Part shown: positions 1 through 6,576 of the stretch, piece after piece | Layout: every line of letters begins with the position of its first letter | Numbering within the stretch: position 1 is the stretch's first letter | Origin: Pseudomonadota bacterium | Lineage (GTDB): Bacteria > Myxococcota > Polyangia > GCA-2747355 > JACKDQ01 | Direction of reading: 5' to 3' | Length of the DNA: 9,230 bases | Assembly (NCBI GenBank): GCA_030591195.1 | Contig: JAUVBO010000049.1 | Coordinates: 1-9,230, forward strand | Notes under the pieces: generated by a model | Databases searched by the model: none | Told to the model about the DNA's origin: nothing | What the model saw: the letters and a program-made list of their open reading frames with translations, nothing else | Program-made: the position numbers and the translations under genes

Positions 1-403
1 CGAGCGCGAGCGGATCGCTGGCGAGCAGGCGAGCACTGAGCATCCGCACCCGACGGGCATCGGCCGCCGCCACCGTCGCGTCGAGCAGCGCGCCGAGCGC
101 CGCCTCCGTCGCGTCGGGTGCGCGATAGCAGCGCTGCAGGTCCGCGCAGCGAAAGCCGAAATGGGCGCTGTCCCAGCGCAGGGATCGCACCACGGTCAGC
201 CCGACGCCGGGCAGCAGGAAGCCGAAGCCGTCGTGGTCGAGCGCCTGGCGGACTCGGCGCTCCTCGCGCTCGAGCTGGGCCTCGACGGGGCCAACCCGTA
301 GGGCGGCGTGCTCGAGGTCGGTGGCGAGCAGCCCGCGGATTGTGGGATCGTCGTCGAGGTCGGCGGCGCTCAGCGGGGTCGGCAGGCAGCGGTCAGCGGG
401 CAC
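1..403 (-). CDS. GNAT acetyltransferase, WecD-like, partial (N-terminal part)
   Basis: This gene runs off the left edge; 134 codons are visible from a GTG start. The frame is open only from about position 466, where an upstream in-frame TGA lies (complement of 467-469). The GTG at 401-403 is the only usable start and has AGGGAG six bases before it. The translation contains WDSAHFGFR (residues 77-85) followed by a strand-like stretch and then RRVRMLSARL (117-126). This resembles the start of GNAT proteins related to dTDP-fucosamine acetyltransferase (WecD), which carry a WDSxFFG-type motif and transfer acetyl groups from acetyl-CoA to small amines or sugar nucleotides. The acetyl-CoA pyrophosphate loop would lie beyond the edge and is not visible, so the substrate cannot be named. 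The gene starts 87 bases after the stop of the MshEN gene on the same strand and may be co-transcribed with it. The family call rests on one motif and is moderate; the reading frame itself is well supported by codon use and the ribosome binding site. Confidence 0.72.
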   Translation of the reverse strand, partial: MPADRCLPTPLSAADLDDDPTIRGLLATDLEHAALRVGPVEAQLEREERRVRQALDHDGFGFLLPGVGLTVVRSLRWDSAHFGFRCADLQRCYRAPDATEAALGALLDATVAAADARRVRMLSARLLASDPLAL

Positions 404-408
404 GGCGA

Positions 409-414
409 CTCCCT
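409..414 (-). promoter_or_regulatory. Ribosome binding site for the GNAT gene
   Basis: The minus strand reads AGGGAG, five bases before the GTG at 403. It is the only Shine-Dalgarno-like sequence in the short open stretch before the gene and decides the non-ATG start. Confidence 0.6.
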
Positions 415-490
415 GGTCTTCCGCGGCGCGCTCCCGGGTCGCTCGGGCTCCATGTCGCCCGCCGCGTCACGGGCCGGGGGGCCCTGGGCG

Positions 491-1501
491 TCACTTGCCC
501 GCGGCCATCTTGTTCGCCTCCTGGGGCGACAGCAGCCTCTTGCGCACCAACAGCTTGACGACTGCCTCGAGGGCCCGGCTCTGGTGCGCAAGGGTGACCT
601 CAAGCTGGGCGATTCGCAGGCTCAGCTCTCGAGTCCGCGGATCGTCCAGCTCGTCCTCGACGGTGATCGGCAGCTCGACGCTGTGGGTCATCTGGATCGG
701 CCCCTTGGGCGGGACCGGGGGGAGCTGCGGCGACGGAGCGATCGCCAACGGCACCACCGCCACGGGCGCCTCCGCCTGGTCCTCGCCGAGGGAGACCTCG
801 CCGCTGAGGAAGTCCGCGGCGGTCACCTCGCGGGTCGCCCGATCCCTCCGTCGGGTCGTGGGCAAGCTCTCCGCCTCCACCGTTGGGGCTGTGCGGTGCC
901 GGTCGAGCAGTGGGCCGTCGTTGCGCAGCACCGAGTCCGGCGACAGGTCGACCTCTCCGCCGAGCTGGGGAAGCTCGCCGTAGTAGATGTAGGTGATCGC
1001 CTGGTCGATCACCCTCGGGCCGGCGATGTGGGCTCGCACGTTGTACTGGGTCGCCACCTGTACGTCGTCGATGGCGTCGCCGTTGGCCGGGTTGGCCATC
1101 GCGATGTCGAGGAAGCGGTTCTTGGTATCGGCGCGGAAACAGATCAGCCGGTGGCGCTCGCATATTCGCTGGGGCACCAGCCGGGCGACCTCGACGTCGA
1201 GCTTGCTCGCCGTCAGTGTGACCGCCGGCATTTTGTACTGGGTGCTCAGGGCGCGGACCAGGTTCTCCTCGCTGACCAGGTCGAGCTCGACGAGGTAACG
1301 ACCAAGCAGGCCGCCCCATCGACGTTGTTCGGCGAGAGCCTGCTCGAGGCCCGGGCGGTCGAGCAGACCCGCGCGCATCAGAATATCTCCGAGTCGATCC
1401 TTCGGCATATCGCTGACGTGTCCCCGCTCTGGCGGCAGCTGGTCGAGAATCGACTCTAGCCGATCCGAAAGTTCGAGACAACTTTCAGTCAGTTGCAGCA
1501 C
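491..1501 (-). CDS. Stand-alone MshEN (T2SSE_N) domain protein, no ATPase domain
   Basis: Residues 36-175 form an MshEN/T2SSE_N domain, the N-terminal module of type II secretion and type IV pilus ATPases (GspE, PilB, MshE), which in MshE binds cyclic di-GMP. Two copies of the 24-residue MshEN motif are visible with a 5-residue spacer: residues 36-59 (RLG...L...G......L...L..Q, intact) and 65-88 (LG kept, but the usual glycine is D74 and the first arginine is leucine). No Walker A or B and no ATPase domain follow; full-length relatives have about 550-600 residues. Residues about 180-285 are a low-complexity linker with a proline-rich part (254-267). Residues 286-336 look helical, possibly coiled coil. 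I infer a cytoplasmic adaptor or c-di-GMP-responsive accessory protein. The start is uncertain: this GTG has GGGAG only one base away inside a hairpin, whereas ATG at 1406-1408 (305 residues) starts just before the domain but has no good ribosome site. The long form is kept because the extra 31 residues read as an amphipathic helix. Confidence 0.85.
   Translation of the reverse strand: MLQLTESCLELSDRLESILDQLPPERGHVSDMPKDRLGDILMRAGLLDRPGLEQALAEQRRWGGLLGRYLVELDLVSEENLVRALSTQYKMPAVTLTASKLDVEVARLVPQRICERHRLICFRADTKNRFLDIAMANPANGDAIDDVQVATQYNVRAHIAGPRVIDQAITYIYYGELPQLGGEVDLSPDSVLRNDGPLLDRHRTAPTVEAESLPTTRRRDRATREVTAADFLSGEVSLGEDQAEAPVAVVPLAIAPSPQLPPVPPKGPIQMTHSVELPITVEDELDDPRTRELSLRIAQLEVTLAHQSRALEAVVKLLVRKRLLSPQEANKMAAGK
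1467..1486 (-). promoter_or_regulatory. Perfect inverted repeat near the start of the MshEN gene
   Basis: GAAAGTT (1467-1473) and AACTTTC (1480-1486) form a perfect 7-base stem around a 6-base loop. On the minus strand AGTTG of this stem can instead pair with an upstream CAACT (1490-1494), giving a competing hairpin. The repeat lies between the two candidate starts of the MshEN gene, so it is either within its first codons or in its leader. There is no run of T after it, so it is not a standard terminator. A regulatory role is inference. Confidence 0.35.
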
Positions 1502-1502
1502 T

Positions 1503-1519
1503 CCCGCGCATGTCGCGGG
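1503..1519 (-). promoter_or_regulatory. GC-rich hairpin directly before the GTG at 1501
   Basis: CCCGCG (1503-1508) and CGCGGG (1514-1519) flank a 5-base loop, giving a perfect 6-base stem that ends one base from the GTG at 1501. The only Shine-Dalgarno-like bases (GGGAG) for that GTG are locked in this stem. It could attenuate between the small gene and the MshEN gene, but there is no T run. Confidence 0.35.
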
Positions 1520-1572
1520 CGGGATCAGGCAGGGATCAAGGTTTGGGTGCAGCGGGGTGAGGGGGGGGCGGA

Positions 1573-1794
1573 TCAGGCCGGGGGATACTCCTCGAGGGGT
1601 ATGGCCAGCTGATCGAGAGGCGTTGATTCGGCTGCGAGCGCTTGCATCTGCGCAGCAGCGGTCAGCTGCTTGACCCGTAGGGCCAGCCCGGCGGTGACGT
1701 CGGCGACCTGCAATGCGAACGAGTCGCCTCTTACTTGATGATGCGCGTAGGCATCGGCGCTGAGCGCCAACAATTTCTCCTGAAGCTCTTTCAT
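1573..1794 (-). CDS. Small hypothetical protein, 73 residues
   Basis: I do not recognise this protein. It begins MKELQEKLLALSADAYAHHQ and ends EEYPPA. It is predicted mostly helical (residues about 2-20 and 28-58), alanine- and leucine-rich, with no cysteines, no signal peptide and no membrane segment, so it is probably cytoplasmic. A longer frame opens upstream at 1860, but the ATG at 1792-1794 is preferred because AAAGG lies seven bases before it and the upstream residues look unlike coding sequence. Third-position GC is about 70%, lower than its neighbours, as is the DNA upstream of it. It lies 71 bases before the MshEN gene on the same strand, so the two may be co-transcribed and the small protein could be a partner of it; that is only inference from position. 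Confidence 0.65.
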   Translation of the reverse strand: MKELQEKLLALSADAYAHHQVRGDSFALQVADVTAGLALRVKQLTAAAQMQALAAESTPLDQLAIPLEEYPPA

Positions 1795-1801
1795 GACACC
1801 A

Positions 1802-1806
1802 CCTTT
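1802..1806 (-). promoter_or_regulatory. Ribosome binding site for the 73-residue protein
   Basis: The minus strand reads AAAGG, seven bases before the ATG at 1794. It decides the internal ATG over the in-frame start at 1860. Confidence 0.55.
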
Positions 1807-1928
1807 ACCGCCGCAGGAGAGTGTCAGGAGCGCTGGTTTGACCCAGAACATCCCCCACACTAGCTCGACCTGTGTTCTTGAACGCTTCGTCTGTACGGAA
1901 CGGTAGACACCCTACCACAAAGACCGAT

Positions 1929-1962
1929 ACATGGGGGAGTGTTTTTGTATGCAACCCCATGT
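1929..1962. repeat. 8-base inverted repeat in the AT-rich gap
   Basis: ACATGGGG at 1929-1936 is the exact reverse complement of CCCCATGT at 1955-1962, separated by an 18-base AT-rich loop. Such spacing suits a regulator-binding site or an RNA hairpin upstream of the small gene. The function is not known. Confidence 0.4.
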
Positions 1963-2141
1963 TATTTGTGACTCGAGACGGTGCGAAATACAACAGTGAT
2001 TCATGTTGGTTATGGTGGCGTCGTTGATAGTCTCTCTCATGATCCACCAGCTGTTTTCTTATTGTGCAGCAAGAAAAACTCTCACTGCGCGCCCGGCAAG
2101 ACCCAAGAGTGCATGGGGAATGATGGGCTAGATCTCGTTTG

Positions 2142-3815
2142 CTACCAGCGAGCCGTGGCGAAGACCTGGGCACCGGCAAAGGGCGGGAAGATCCGGCAGG
2201 TGCCGTTGAGGCACTTCAGCCCGCCGCGGTTCTGTCCGACGCGCACGCCGACGAAGCTGCTCGGGTCGAGGAAGTAGCGCACCGACCCGCCGAGGTAGAC
2301 CTCGTTTTGCCAGGCGGTGGTCGAGTCGCTCTGCAGCTCGACGGTGAAGGCTGCGGCGAGGTGGGGCGACCACTTGTACTCGAGCACGGTGTCGAGCTCG
2401 TTCCACTCCTGGAGGATGCCGAGCCGCTTGCGCCGGTGCTGGTAGAACGCGGCGACCTTGACGGCGTGGGTGCTGAACAGCGCCTGCTCGACGTCGAGCT
2501 CGACGTGGACGTCGAGGCGGGAGAGCTCGCCGGCCGCCCGGTCGGTCTCGTAGCGGGCGCCGCTGGTGAGGTTGAGGTGCCCGTCGCCCTCCTGCCAGGT
2601 CCACTCGAAGCCGGCGAATGGGTCGTGCACCTGGTGCTCGCCGCCGAACCGGCTGTCGAAGAAGCCGTAGTTGGCGAAGAGCAGCAGGTCGTCGGACAGC
2701 GAATAGTCGATCCGCAGCCGGCCGCCGGTGACGGTGCGGTTGTCGGTCAGCTCGGCCCTGACCCGCTCGAGGGTCGGTGGCTGGTGGTAGAGCAGCTGGT
2801 ACGGCTCGCCCGTGCCCTCGGGCGCCTTGAGCTGGAAGTCGTCGTAGTGCTTGAGCTCGCCGAGCAGCGTGACCTCGCCGAGCTGTAGCGTGGCGGTGGT
2901 GTAGATCGCCAGGCCCGGCCCGCGCGCGTCGGAGAACAACCCGCCCTGCTCGCGATCGGGACCCCGGACCACCTCGCCGAGGTTCATCGTTCGCTGGAGG
3001 TCGACCTCGCCACCGAGGCTCAGCCGCCCGCCGAACAGCTCCGGGGCCTCGAAGCGGGCGCCCCAGATCGCGTGGTGGTCGGTGCGCATCGCTCCGCAGC
3101 TGGGCAGCACCGTCTCGCCAGGGCTCTGCTTGGCGCACTGGCCGTGGTCGGCGATGACCAGCACCGCATGGGCGCCGGCGAGCACCGTGTCGAAGAACCG
3201 GTACTCGACCTCTCCGGCGACGATCGGCTCGATGCGCCACGGCGCGACCTTCCCGGTGGCGTTGTCGACGTCGAGCGGGTTGAACTCGCCGGCGAGGAAC
3301 GTCAGGCCGAGGTCGGCGTGGTGGATCTTCAGCTTGCCGCCGCGAATCGCCGTGTCCTGGCCGAGGGCATCGATCTTGACCACGTTGAGCGCCAAGCCCT
3401 TGCCGAACGAGGCGTAGAAGTCGCCGAGGGTCAGGTCGAGCTCGGGGCGCGCGACCTCGAAGGACAGCCGCTCGGGAGAGATCGCCTGCTCGCGGTAGAG
3501 CAGGTACTGGTTGACGAAGCGGCCTGGCTGGGCGATCGGCCGGTCGCCGAAGACGAAGAGGTCGAACCGCCCAGCGAGCCGGATGTCGCCGGTGCTGAGG
3601 GTCAGGTCGAGCACGTTGACCACCCGGTGCAGCCCATCGTACTGGGGATCGTCGAGGCTGAAGTAGGTGTAGGTGAAGTCCGTGGTGCCGCAGAAGCTCA
3701 GCTCCCTGGCGAGCAGCTCGAACTCCACGGCCGGTGCCGATCGTGGCGACAGCCAGAGGGTCAGCAGCACCAGCGGCGCGGCGACGCGGGGGATCCATTT
3801 CGGCGTGGCGATCAT
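2142..3815 (-). CDS. Outer membrane beta-barrel protein, DUF6029-like
   Basis: The 557-residue protein has a signal peptide (basic start, hydrophobic 12-22, likely cleavage after A27-P-A29). The rest is alternating polar and apolar residues rich in Tyr, Phe, Leu and Gly, typical of amphipathic beta strands, and it ends FATARW with a terminal aromatic residue as in barrels inserted by BamA. GDFYASFGKGLALNV (131-145) and HQPPTLER (344-351) resemble motifs I associate with DUF6029-type barrels; that match is from memory and moderate. Five cysteines (42, 227, 240, 535, 540) suggest periplasmic or surface disulfides, including a C-x4-C near the C-terminus within GGLKCLNGTCRIFPPF. The substrate is unknown; it may be a porin, export pore or anchor. 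The ATG at 3813-3815 is used rather than the TTG just before it; neither has a clear ribosome site. The gene is divergent from the aminotransferase gene with 84 bases between starts, and is followed by the AT-rich gap. Confidence 0.85.
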   Translation of the reverse strand: MIATPKWIPRVAAPLVLLTLWLSPRSAPAVEFELLARELSFCGTTDFTYTYFSLDDPQYDGLHRVVNVLDLTLSTGDIRLAGRFDLFVFGDRPIAQPGRFVNQYLLYREQAISPERLSFEVARPELDLTLGDFYASFGKGLALNVVKIDALGQDTAIRGGKLKIHHADLGLTFLAGEFNPLDVDNATGKVAPWRIEPIVAGEVEYRFFDTVLAGAHAVLVIADHGQCAKQSPGETVLPSCGAMRTDHHAIWGARFEAPELFGGRLSLGGEVDLQRTMNLGEVVRGPDREQGGLFSDARGPGLAIYTTATLQLGEVTLLGELKHYDDFQLKAPEGTGEPYQLLYHQPPTLERVRAELTDNRTVTGGRLRIDYSLSDDLLLFANYGFFDSRFGGEHQVHDPFAGFEWTWQEGDGHLNLTSGARYETDRAAGELSRLDVHVELDVEQALFSTHAVKVAAFYQHRRKRLGILQEWNELDTVLEYKWSPHLAAAFTVELQSDSTTAWQNEVYLGGSVRYFLDPSSFVGVRVGQNRGGLKCLNGTCRIFPPFAGAQVFATARW

Positions 3816-3899
3816 CAACTATCGATTTAGCACAGAATCGCTCGCGCTTGCGCGGCCGTTGCGTTGACTTCCGCCCTCGTGGTGAGCGAGCGTGGGACG

Positions 3900-4973
3900 A
3901 TGGCCGTGGATCCTCGCTCGCTGCTCGACCCGGCGCTCTCGCTCGACGCGAAGTTCGACGTCGACGAGGTGGCCTCCCGCGCCAAGCTCGATCAGAACGA
4001 GGCCGCGGCGGACCTGCCAGCAGGGCTGCGCGAGCTGCTGGTCGCCACCCTCGCCGACGAGGCCTGGAACCGTTACCCCCAGCCGGCGGCCTACGCTGCG
4101 GTCAAGGAACGGTTCGCCCGCGCCATCGGCCAGCCTGCCCGGCGGGTGGTGCTCACCGTGGGGTGCGACCAGGTGATCCTTGCCTGCTTCCTCGCGATGG
4201 GGGGCCCGGGGCGACGGGCGCGGATCTTCGAGCCGACCTACCCGATCTACGCCCACTTCGCCCAGCTGACCCGGACGGGGCTCGAGCGCGTGGCGCTCCG
4301 TGCCGAGGGTCTGACGGCGGAGCTGCTGGTGGGCAGCCGCCCGGACCATCTCTTGGTCCTGGTCTCGCCGAATAACCCCACCGGCCAGGTGGTCGAGCGG
4401 GCGGTGATCCAGCGCGCGCTGGGCATCGAGCCGGCGCGGGCGGTGCTGGTCGACGAGGCCTACGTCGACTTCGCCGGCGCTGGCGCCAGCTCGGTCGACC
4501 TGCTCGACGCCTACCCGAACCTGATCGTCGGCCGGTCGCTGTCCAAGTCCCTGCTCGCCGGGGTGCGGCTCGGCTACGCGATCGCCCGGGCACCGCTGAT
4601 CGCCGCGCTCGAGCGCCTGCTCTTCGCGCCTTACCACCTCAACCACCTCCAGCTAGCGGTGGCGGCCTGCTTCGAGCGACTGCGCGGGCACCTGGCCGAT
4701 CGGGTCGCCGACGTGATCGCAGAACGTGGCGAGCTCGAGGCAGGGCTCACCGGGATGGGGCTGGAGGTCTGGCCCAGCGTGGCGAACTTCATCCTGTTTC
4801 GCCCGGGACCGACCCAGCCGCCGGCGGCGGTGATCTACCGTCGGCTGCTCGAGCGCGGGGTGCGCGTGCGGGACGCCTCGGGCTTCGTCGGGCTCCAAGG
4901 GCACCTCCGAGTGACTGTCGGGCTGCCAAGGGAAAATGAGCGTTTCCTCGCGGAGCTTCGCGCGGCCCTCTGA
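3900..4973 (+). CDS. hisC: Histidinol-phosphate aminotransferase family protein (HisC-like)
   Basis: This 357-residue protein is a fold-type I, PLP-dependent aminotransferase; HisC converts imidazole-acetol phosphate plus glutamate to histidinol phosphate in histidine synthesis, in the cytoplasm. Visible family marks in order are LDQNE (30-34), NRYPQP (57-62), EPTYPIY (111-117), SPNNPTG (156-162), DEAYVDF (185-191), SLSKS with the PLP lysine K216, GVRLGY (221-226) and HLRVTVG (335-341), whose R337 would bind the substrate carboxylate. The segment between K216 and the conserved arginine is one residue shorter than in typical HisC. Length is normal. The ATG at 3900 is chosen over an in-frame TTG at 3864 because it starts just before the conserved part; the ribosome site is weak for both. 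No other his gene is in the window, so the related CobD (threonine-phosphate decarboxylase) or another amino acid aminotransferase cannot be excluded. Confidence 0.87.
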   Translation: MAVDPRSLLDPALSLDAKFDVDEVASRAKLDQNEAAADLPAGLRELLVATLADEAWNRYPQPAAYAAVKERFARAIGQPARRVVLTVGCDQVILACFLAMGGPGRRARIFEPTYPIYAHFAQLTRTGLERVALRAEGLTAELLVGSRPDHLLVLVSPNNPTGQVVERAVIQRALGIEPARAVLVDEAYVDFAGAGASSVDLLDAYPNLIVGRSLSKSLLAGVRLGYAIARAPLIAALERLLFAPYHLNHLQLAVAACFERLRGHLADRVADVIAERGELEAGLTGMGLEVWPSVANFILFRPGPTQPPAAVIYRRLLERGVRVRDASGFVGLQGHLRVTVGLPRENERFLAELRAAL

Positions 4974-4989
4974 CTCCTTCGAAGAGGAG
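4974..4989 (+). repeat. Short hairpin just after the hisC stop
   Basis: CTCCT (4974-4978) and AGGAG (4985-4989) pair around a 6-base loop right after the TGA. There is no T run, so intrinsic termination is doubtful. Confidence 0.25.
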
Positions 4990-5078
4990 CAGGCCTCGAC
5001 CCTCACCGGGCGGGCTGGGGCTGGTAGATCGCGATGTACGCGTAGGGGAGAGTGCGGGTGTCGAGCGATTCCCTCTGC

Positions 5079-5084
5079 TACAGT
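5079..5084 (+). promoter_or_regulatory. -10 promoter box for a leaderless transcript
   Basis: TACAGT fits the TAnnnT form of a -10 box and ends exactly seven bases before the GTG at 5092, which has no Shine-Dalgarno sequence. Transcription from it would start at or next to the GTG, giving a leaderless mRNA for the permease-ATPase-hydroxylase operon. The -35 region is not clear. Confidence 0.5.
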
Positions 5085-5091
5085 CGACGCC

Positions 5092-6576
5092 GTGTCAGGC
5101 GACACCATCACTCCGCCATCGTCCGCGGCGGCACCATCGTCCGCGGCGGCGCTCGGGGTGCTCCGGCGCGCTCGCGCGCGGGCCGAGCCGAGCGGGCTCG
5201 GATGGCTGGTGTTGCTGGCGGCGGGGCTCGGCGTCTGGCTCGGCCTCGACCTGCGCGGCGGCGCGGCGCCCGAGATCGCCGACGCGCTCTATTTCCTCTC
5301 CCTGGCCTTCGTCGCGCCGTTGCCCGTCGCAGCCGTGGGGGCGCTCTATCACGACCCGCTGCACGGCACGCTGCTGCCCTGGCCGATCGCCGCCGGCTTC
5401 CACCTGCGCCTCGGGCTGCGCCGGCTGATCGGCGGCCAGCTCGGGGGGGCGCTGGCCGCCGTGGGTCTCGGTGTTGGCGCGGGCTGGGGCGAGCCCGCGC
5501 CGATCGCGATCGCCCTGCCGCTGTTTTGCGGCGTCGTGTACGTCGGCGGGCTGCTCGCGGCCATCGGCTGCGCCGGGCTCTGCGCGGCGGCGGCGGCCGT
5601 CAAGGCCCCGTGGGTCGTCCGGCTGCGCCAGCAGGCCGCCGGTCCGTTCTCCAGCGGGCGTCACGCGCCGTTCCTCTACCTGCCGGCTTTCGCCTTCTTC
5701 GCCGTCGCCGGCGCGGCGCTGGTGGCTCAGGCGGGGCTGTTGCGGATCCTCGCCGCGACCGCCAGCGGTGGCGGGCTCGTGGCTGGTGCCGGGCTGATCT
5801 TCGCGCCGCTGGTCGCCGGGCTGGCGCTGCTCGCCGCCGGCGTCTCCTCTTACCGGCGCTTCGCGTTACAGGTGATCCCGCGGGTGATCGAGGAGGCGAA
5901 GACGGTCTACGGCGGGCGTCCCGCACCCGCCGACCCGCCCTACGGGCTCGGGCTGTCGCGGCTGCTGCCCCGGGCCGCGCGGCCGCACTACCGTCGCGAG
6001 CTGCGCGAGCAGGCCCGGGCGCACCGCGGGCTCTGGGCGACCCTGGTGCTGGCGATGCTGGTGGTGCTGGGCTACGCGGTCAACATCGGCGACCCGGTGG
6101 CCGCCGCGCCGGTGGCCGGGGTGTTGCTCTGCGTGTGGGCCGCGGGCCTGCCCACCCGGCGGACCCCGCGCCAGTCGGGGGCCGCCTTCGCCCTGACCTT
6201 GCCACGGCCGTCGGCGGCAGCCTGGTTCGGCCGAATGTTCGCCCTGCTCTTCGCTGCCGGGCACCTCGGTCTCGCCGTGGCCCTCGCCCTTGGTCATCGC
6301 CACGGCGTCGGCGCGGCGGCGGCCACCACGGCGGTGCTGGTGGGCGCGGCGGCCCTCTGCATCGGCGCGACCACGCCGCGGATCCGTCGGGGTGGGCAGC
6401 AGGTCGGCCCGCGCTGGGGCCTGGTCGCGCGCTTGGCGGCGCCGCTGGCCCTGTGCGCGGGCCTGGTCGCGGCGCTGCTGTCGTTGCCGCTTGGGCTGGC
6501 GCTGGCCGGCGGCTTGCTACTCGGGGGCCTGCTGGCCGGGCTTGCCGTCCCCCTCCGCCAGCGAGGTGAAGGATGA
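5092..6576 (+). CDS. Polytopic membrane protein, probable ABC transporter permease
   Basis: From the GTG at 5092 this is a 494-residue, Ala/Gly/Leu-rich membrane protein with about 12 hydrophobic segments, near residues 36-53, 64-85, 117-132, 137-170, 195-216, 227-251, 313-332, 336-353, 379-401, 406-426, 445-465 and 467-487. A basic, probably cytoplasmic loop (252-312) separates two halves, suggesting two six-helix units in one chain as in ABC-2-type exporters. I do not recognise the family by sequence; the permease role is inferred because the gene overlaps the next gene, an ABC ATPase, by ATGA, a sign of translational coupling. The start is set by the -10 box before it; an open frame continues upstream to 4936, but that part is Arg/Cys-rich and not membrane-like. 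Residues 8-20 contain a tandem PSSAAA repeat from an 18-base duplication. The transported substrate is unknown. Confidence 0.8.
   Translation: MSGDTITPPSSAAAPSSAAALGVLRRARARAEPSGLGWLVLLAAGLGVWLGLDLRGGAAPEIADALYFLSLAFVAPLPVAAVGALYHDPLHGTLLPWPIAAGFHLRLGLRRLIGGQLGGALAAVGLGVGAGWGEPAPIAIALPLFCGVVYVGGLLAAIGCAGLCAAAAAVKAPWVVRLRQQAAGPFSSGRHAPFLYLPAFAFFAVAGAALVAQAGLLRILAATASGGGLVAGAGLIFAPLVAGLALLAAGVSSYRRFALQVIPRVIEEAKTVYGGRPAPADPPYGLGLSRLLPRAARPHYRRELREQARAHRGLWATLVLAMLVVLGYAVNIGDPVAAAPVAGVLLCVWAAGLPTRRTPRQSGAAFALTLPRPSAAAWFGRMFALLFAAGHLGLAVALALGHRHGVGAAAATTAVLVGAAALCIGATTPRIRRGGQQVGPRWGLVARLAAPLALCAGLVAALLSLPLGLALAGGLLLGGLLAGLAVPLRQRGEG
5116..5151 (+). repeat. Tandem 18-base direct repeat
   Basis: Two copies of CCATCGTCCGCGGCGGC plus one base follow each other (5116-5133 and 5134-5151), with only the last base different. 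They encode PSSAAA twice at the cytoplasmic N-terminus of the permease, before the first membrane segment, and probably arose by slippage. Confidence 0.8.

Larger units (their letters stand above)
1795..2141. other. AT-rich intergenic region with inverted repeats
   Basis: This 347-base gap between the end of the beta-barrel gene and the small gene has about 50% GC by eye against about 70% around it. No frame in it looks convincingly coding. It holds an inverted repeat ACATGGGG/CCCCATGT (1929-1936 and 1955-1962, 18-base loop), a small hairpin GGTAG/CTACC (1902-1906 and 1912-1916), and an imperfect palindrome around GTCTGTAC...GTAGAC just before it. On the minus strand ACTCT (2110-2106) and AGAGT (2082-2078) flank a 23-base loop and are followed by TTTT. 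That could be a weak terminator for the beta-barrel gene, but the stem is only five bases. The promoter of the small gene and the MshEN gene should lie here, though I see no clean -35/-10 pair. A regulatory region or an unrecognised small RNA is possible. Confidence 0.5.

Noticed and set aside
308..1459. Long plus-strand open frame of 383 codons opposite the MshEN gene
   Set aside because: It is antisense to a protein with clear MshEN motifs, and its translation shows no recognisable domain. Long antisense frames are expected in high-GC DNA.
1560..1570. Run of G residues before the small gene stop
   Set aside because: A single homopolymer-rich tract in high-GC DNA; no sign of a phase-variable gene because it lies between genes.
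2074..2110. Intrinsic terminator after the beta-barrel gene
   Set aside because: A T run follows the AGAGT arm on the minus strand, but the stem is only five bases with a 23-base loop, too weak to call.
1805..2179. Minus-strand frame of 124 codons across the AT-rich gap
   Set aside because: It has mixed codon use, no ribosome site and no domain, and it overlaps the ends of both flanking genes. I treat it as chance.
2128..3798. Minus-strand frame of 556 codons overlapping the beta-barrel gene in another frame
   Set aside because: The translation is Arg/Pro/Ala-rich and has no fold signature, while the overlapping frame has a signal peptide, beta strands and a C-terminal aromatic residue.
3816..3899. 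Promoters in the divergent region between the beta-barrel and hisC genes
   Set aside because: TAAATC and GATAGT on the minus strand look like -10 boxes near the ATG, but there is no matching -35 and the spacing is not decisive.
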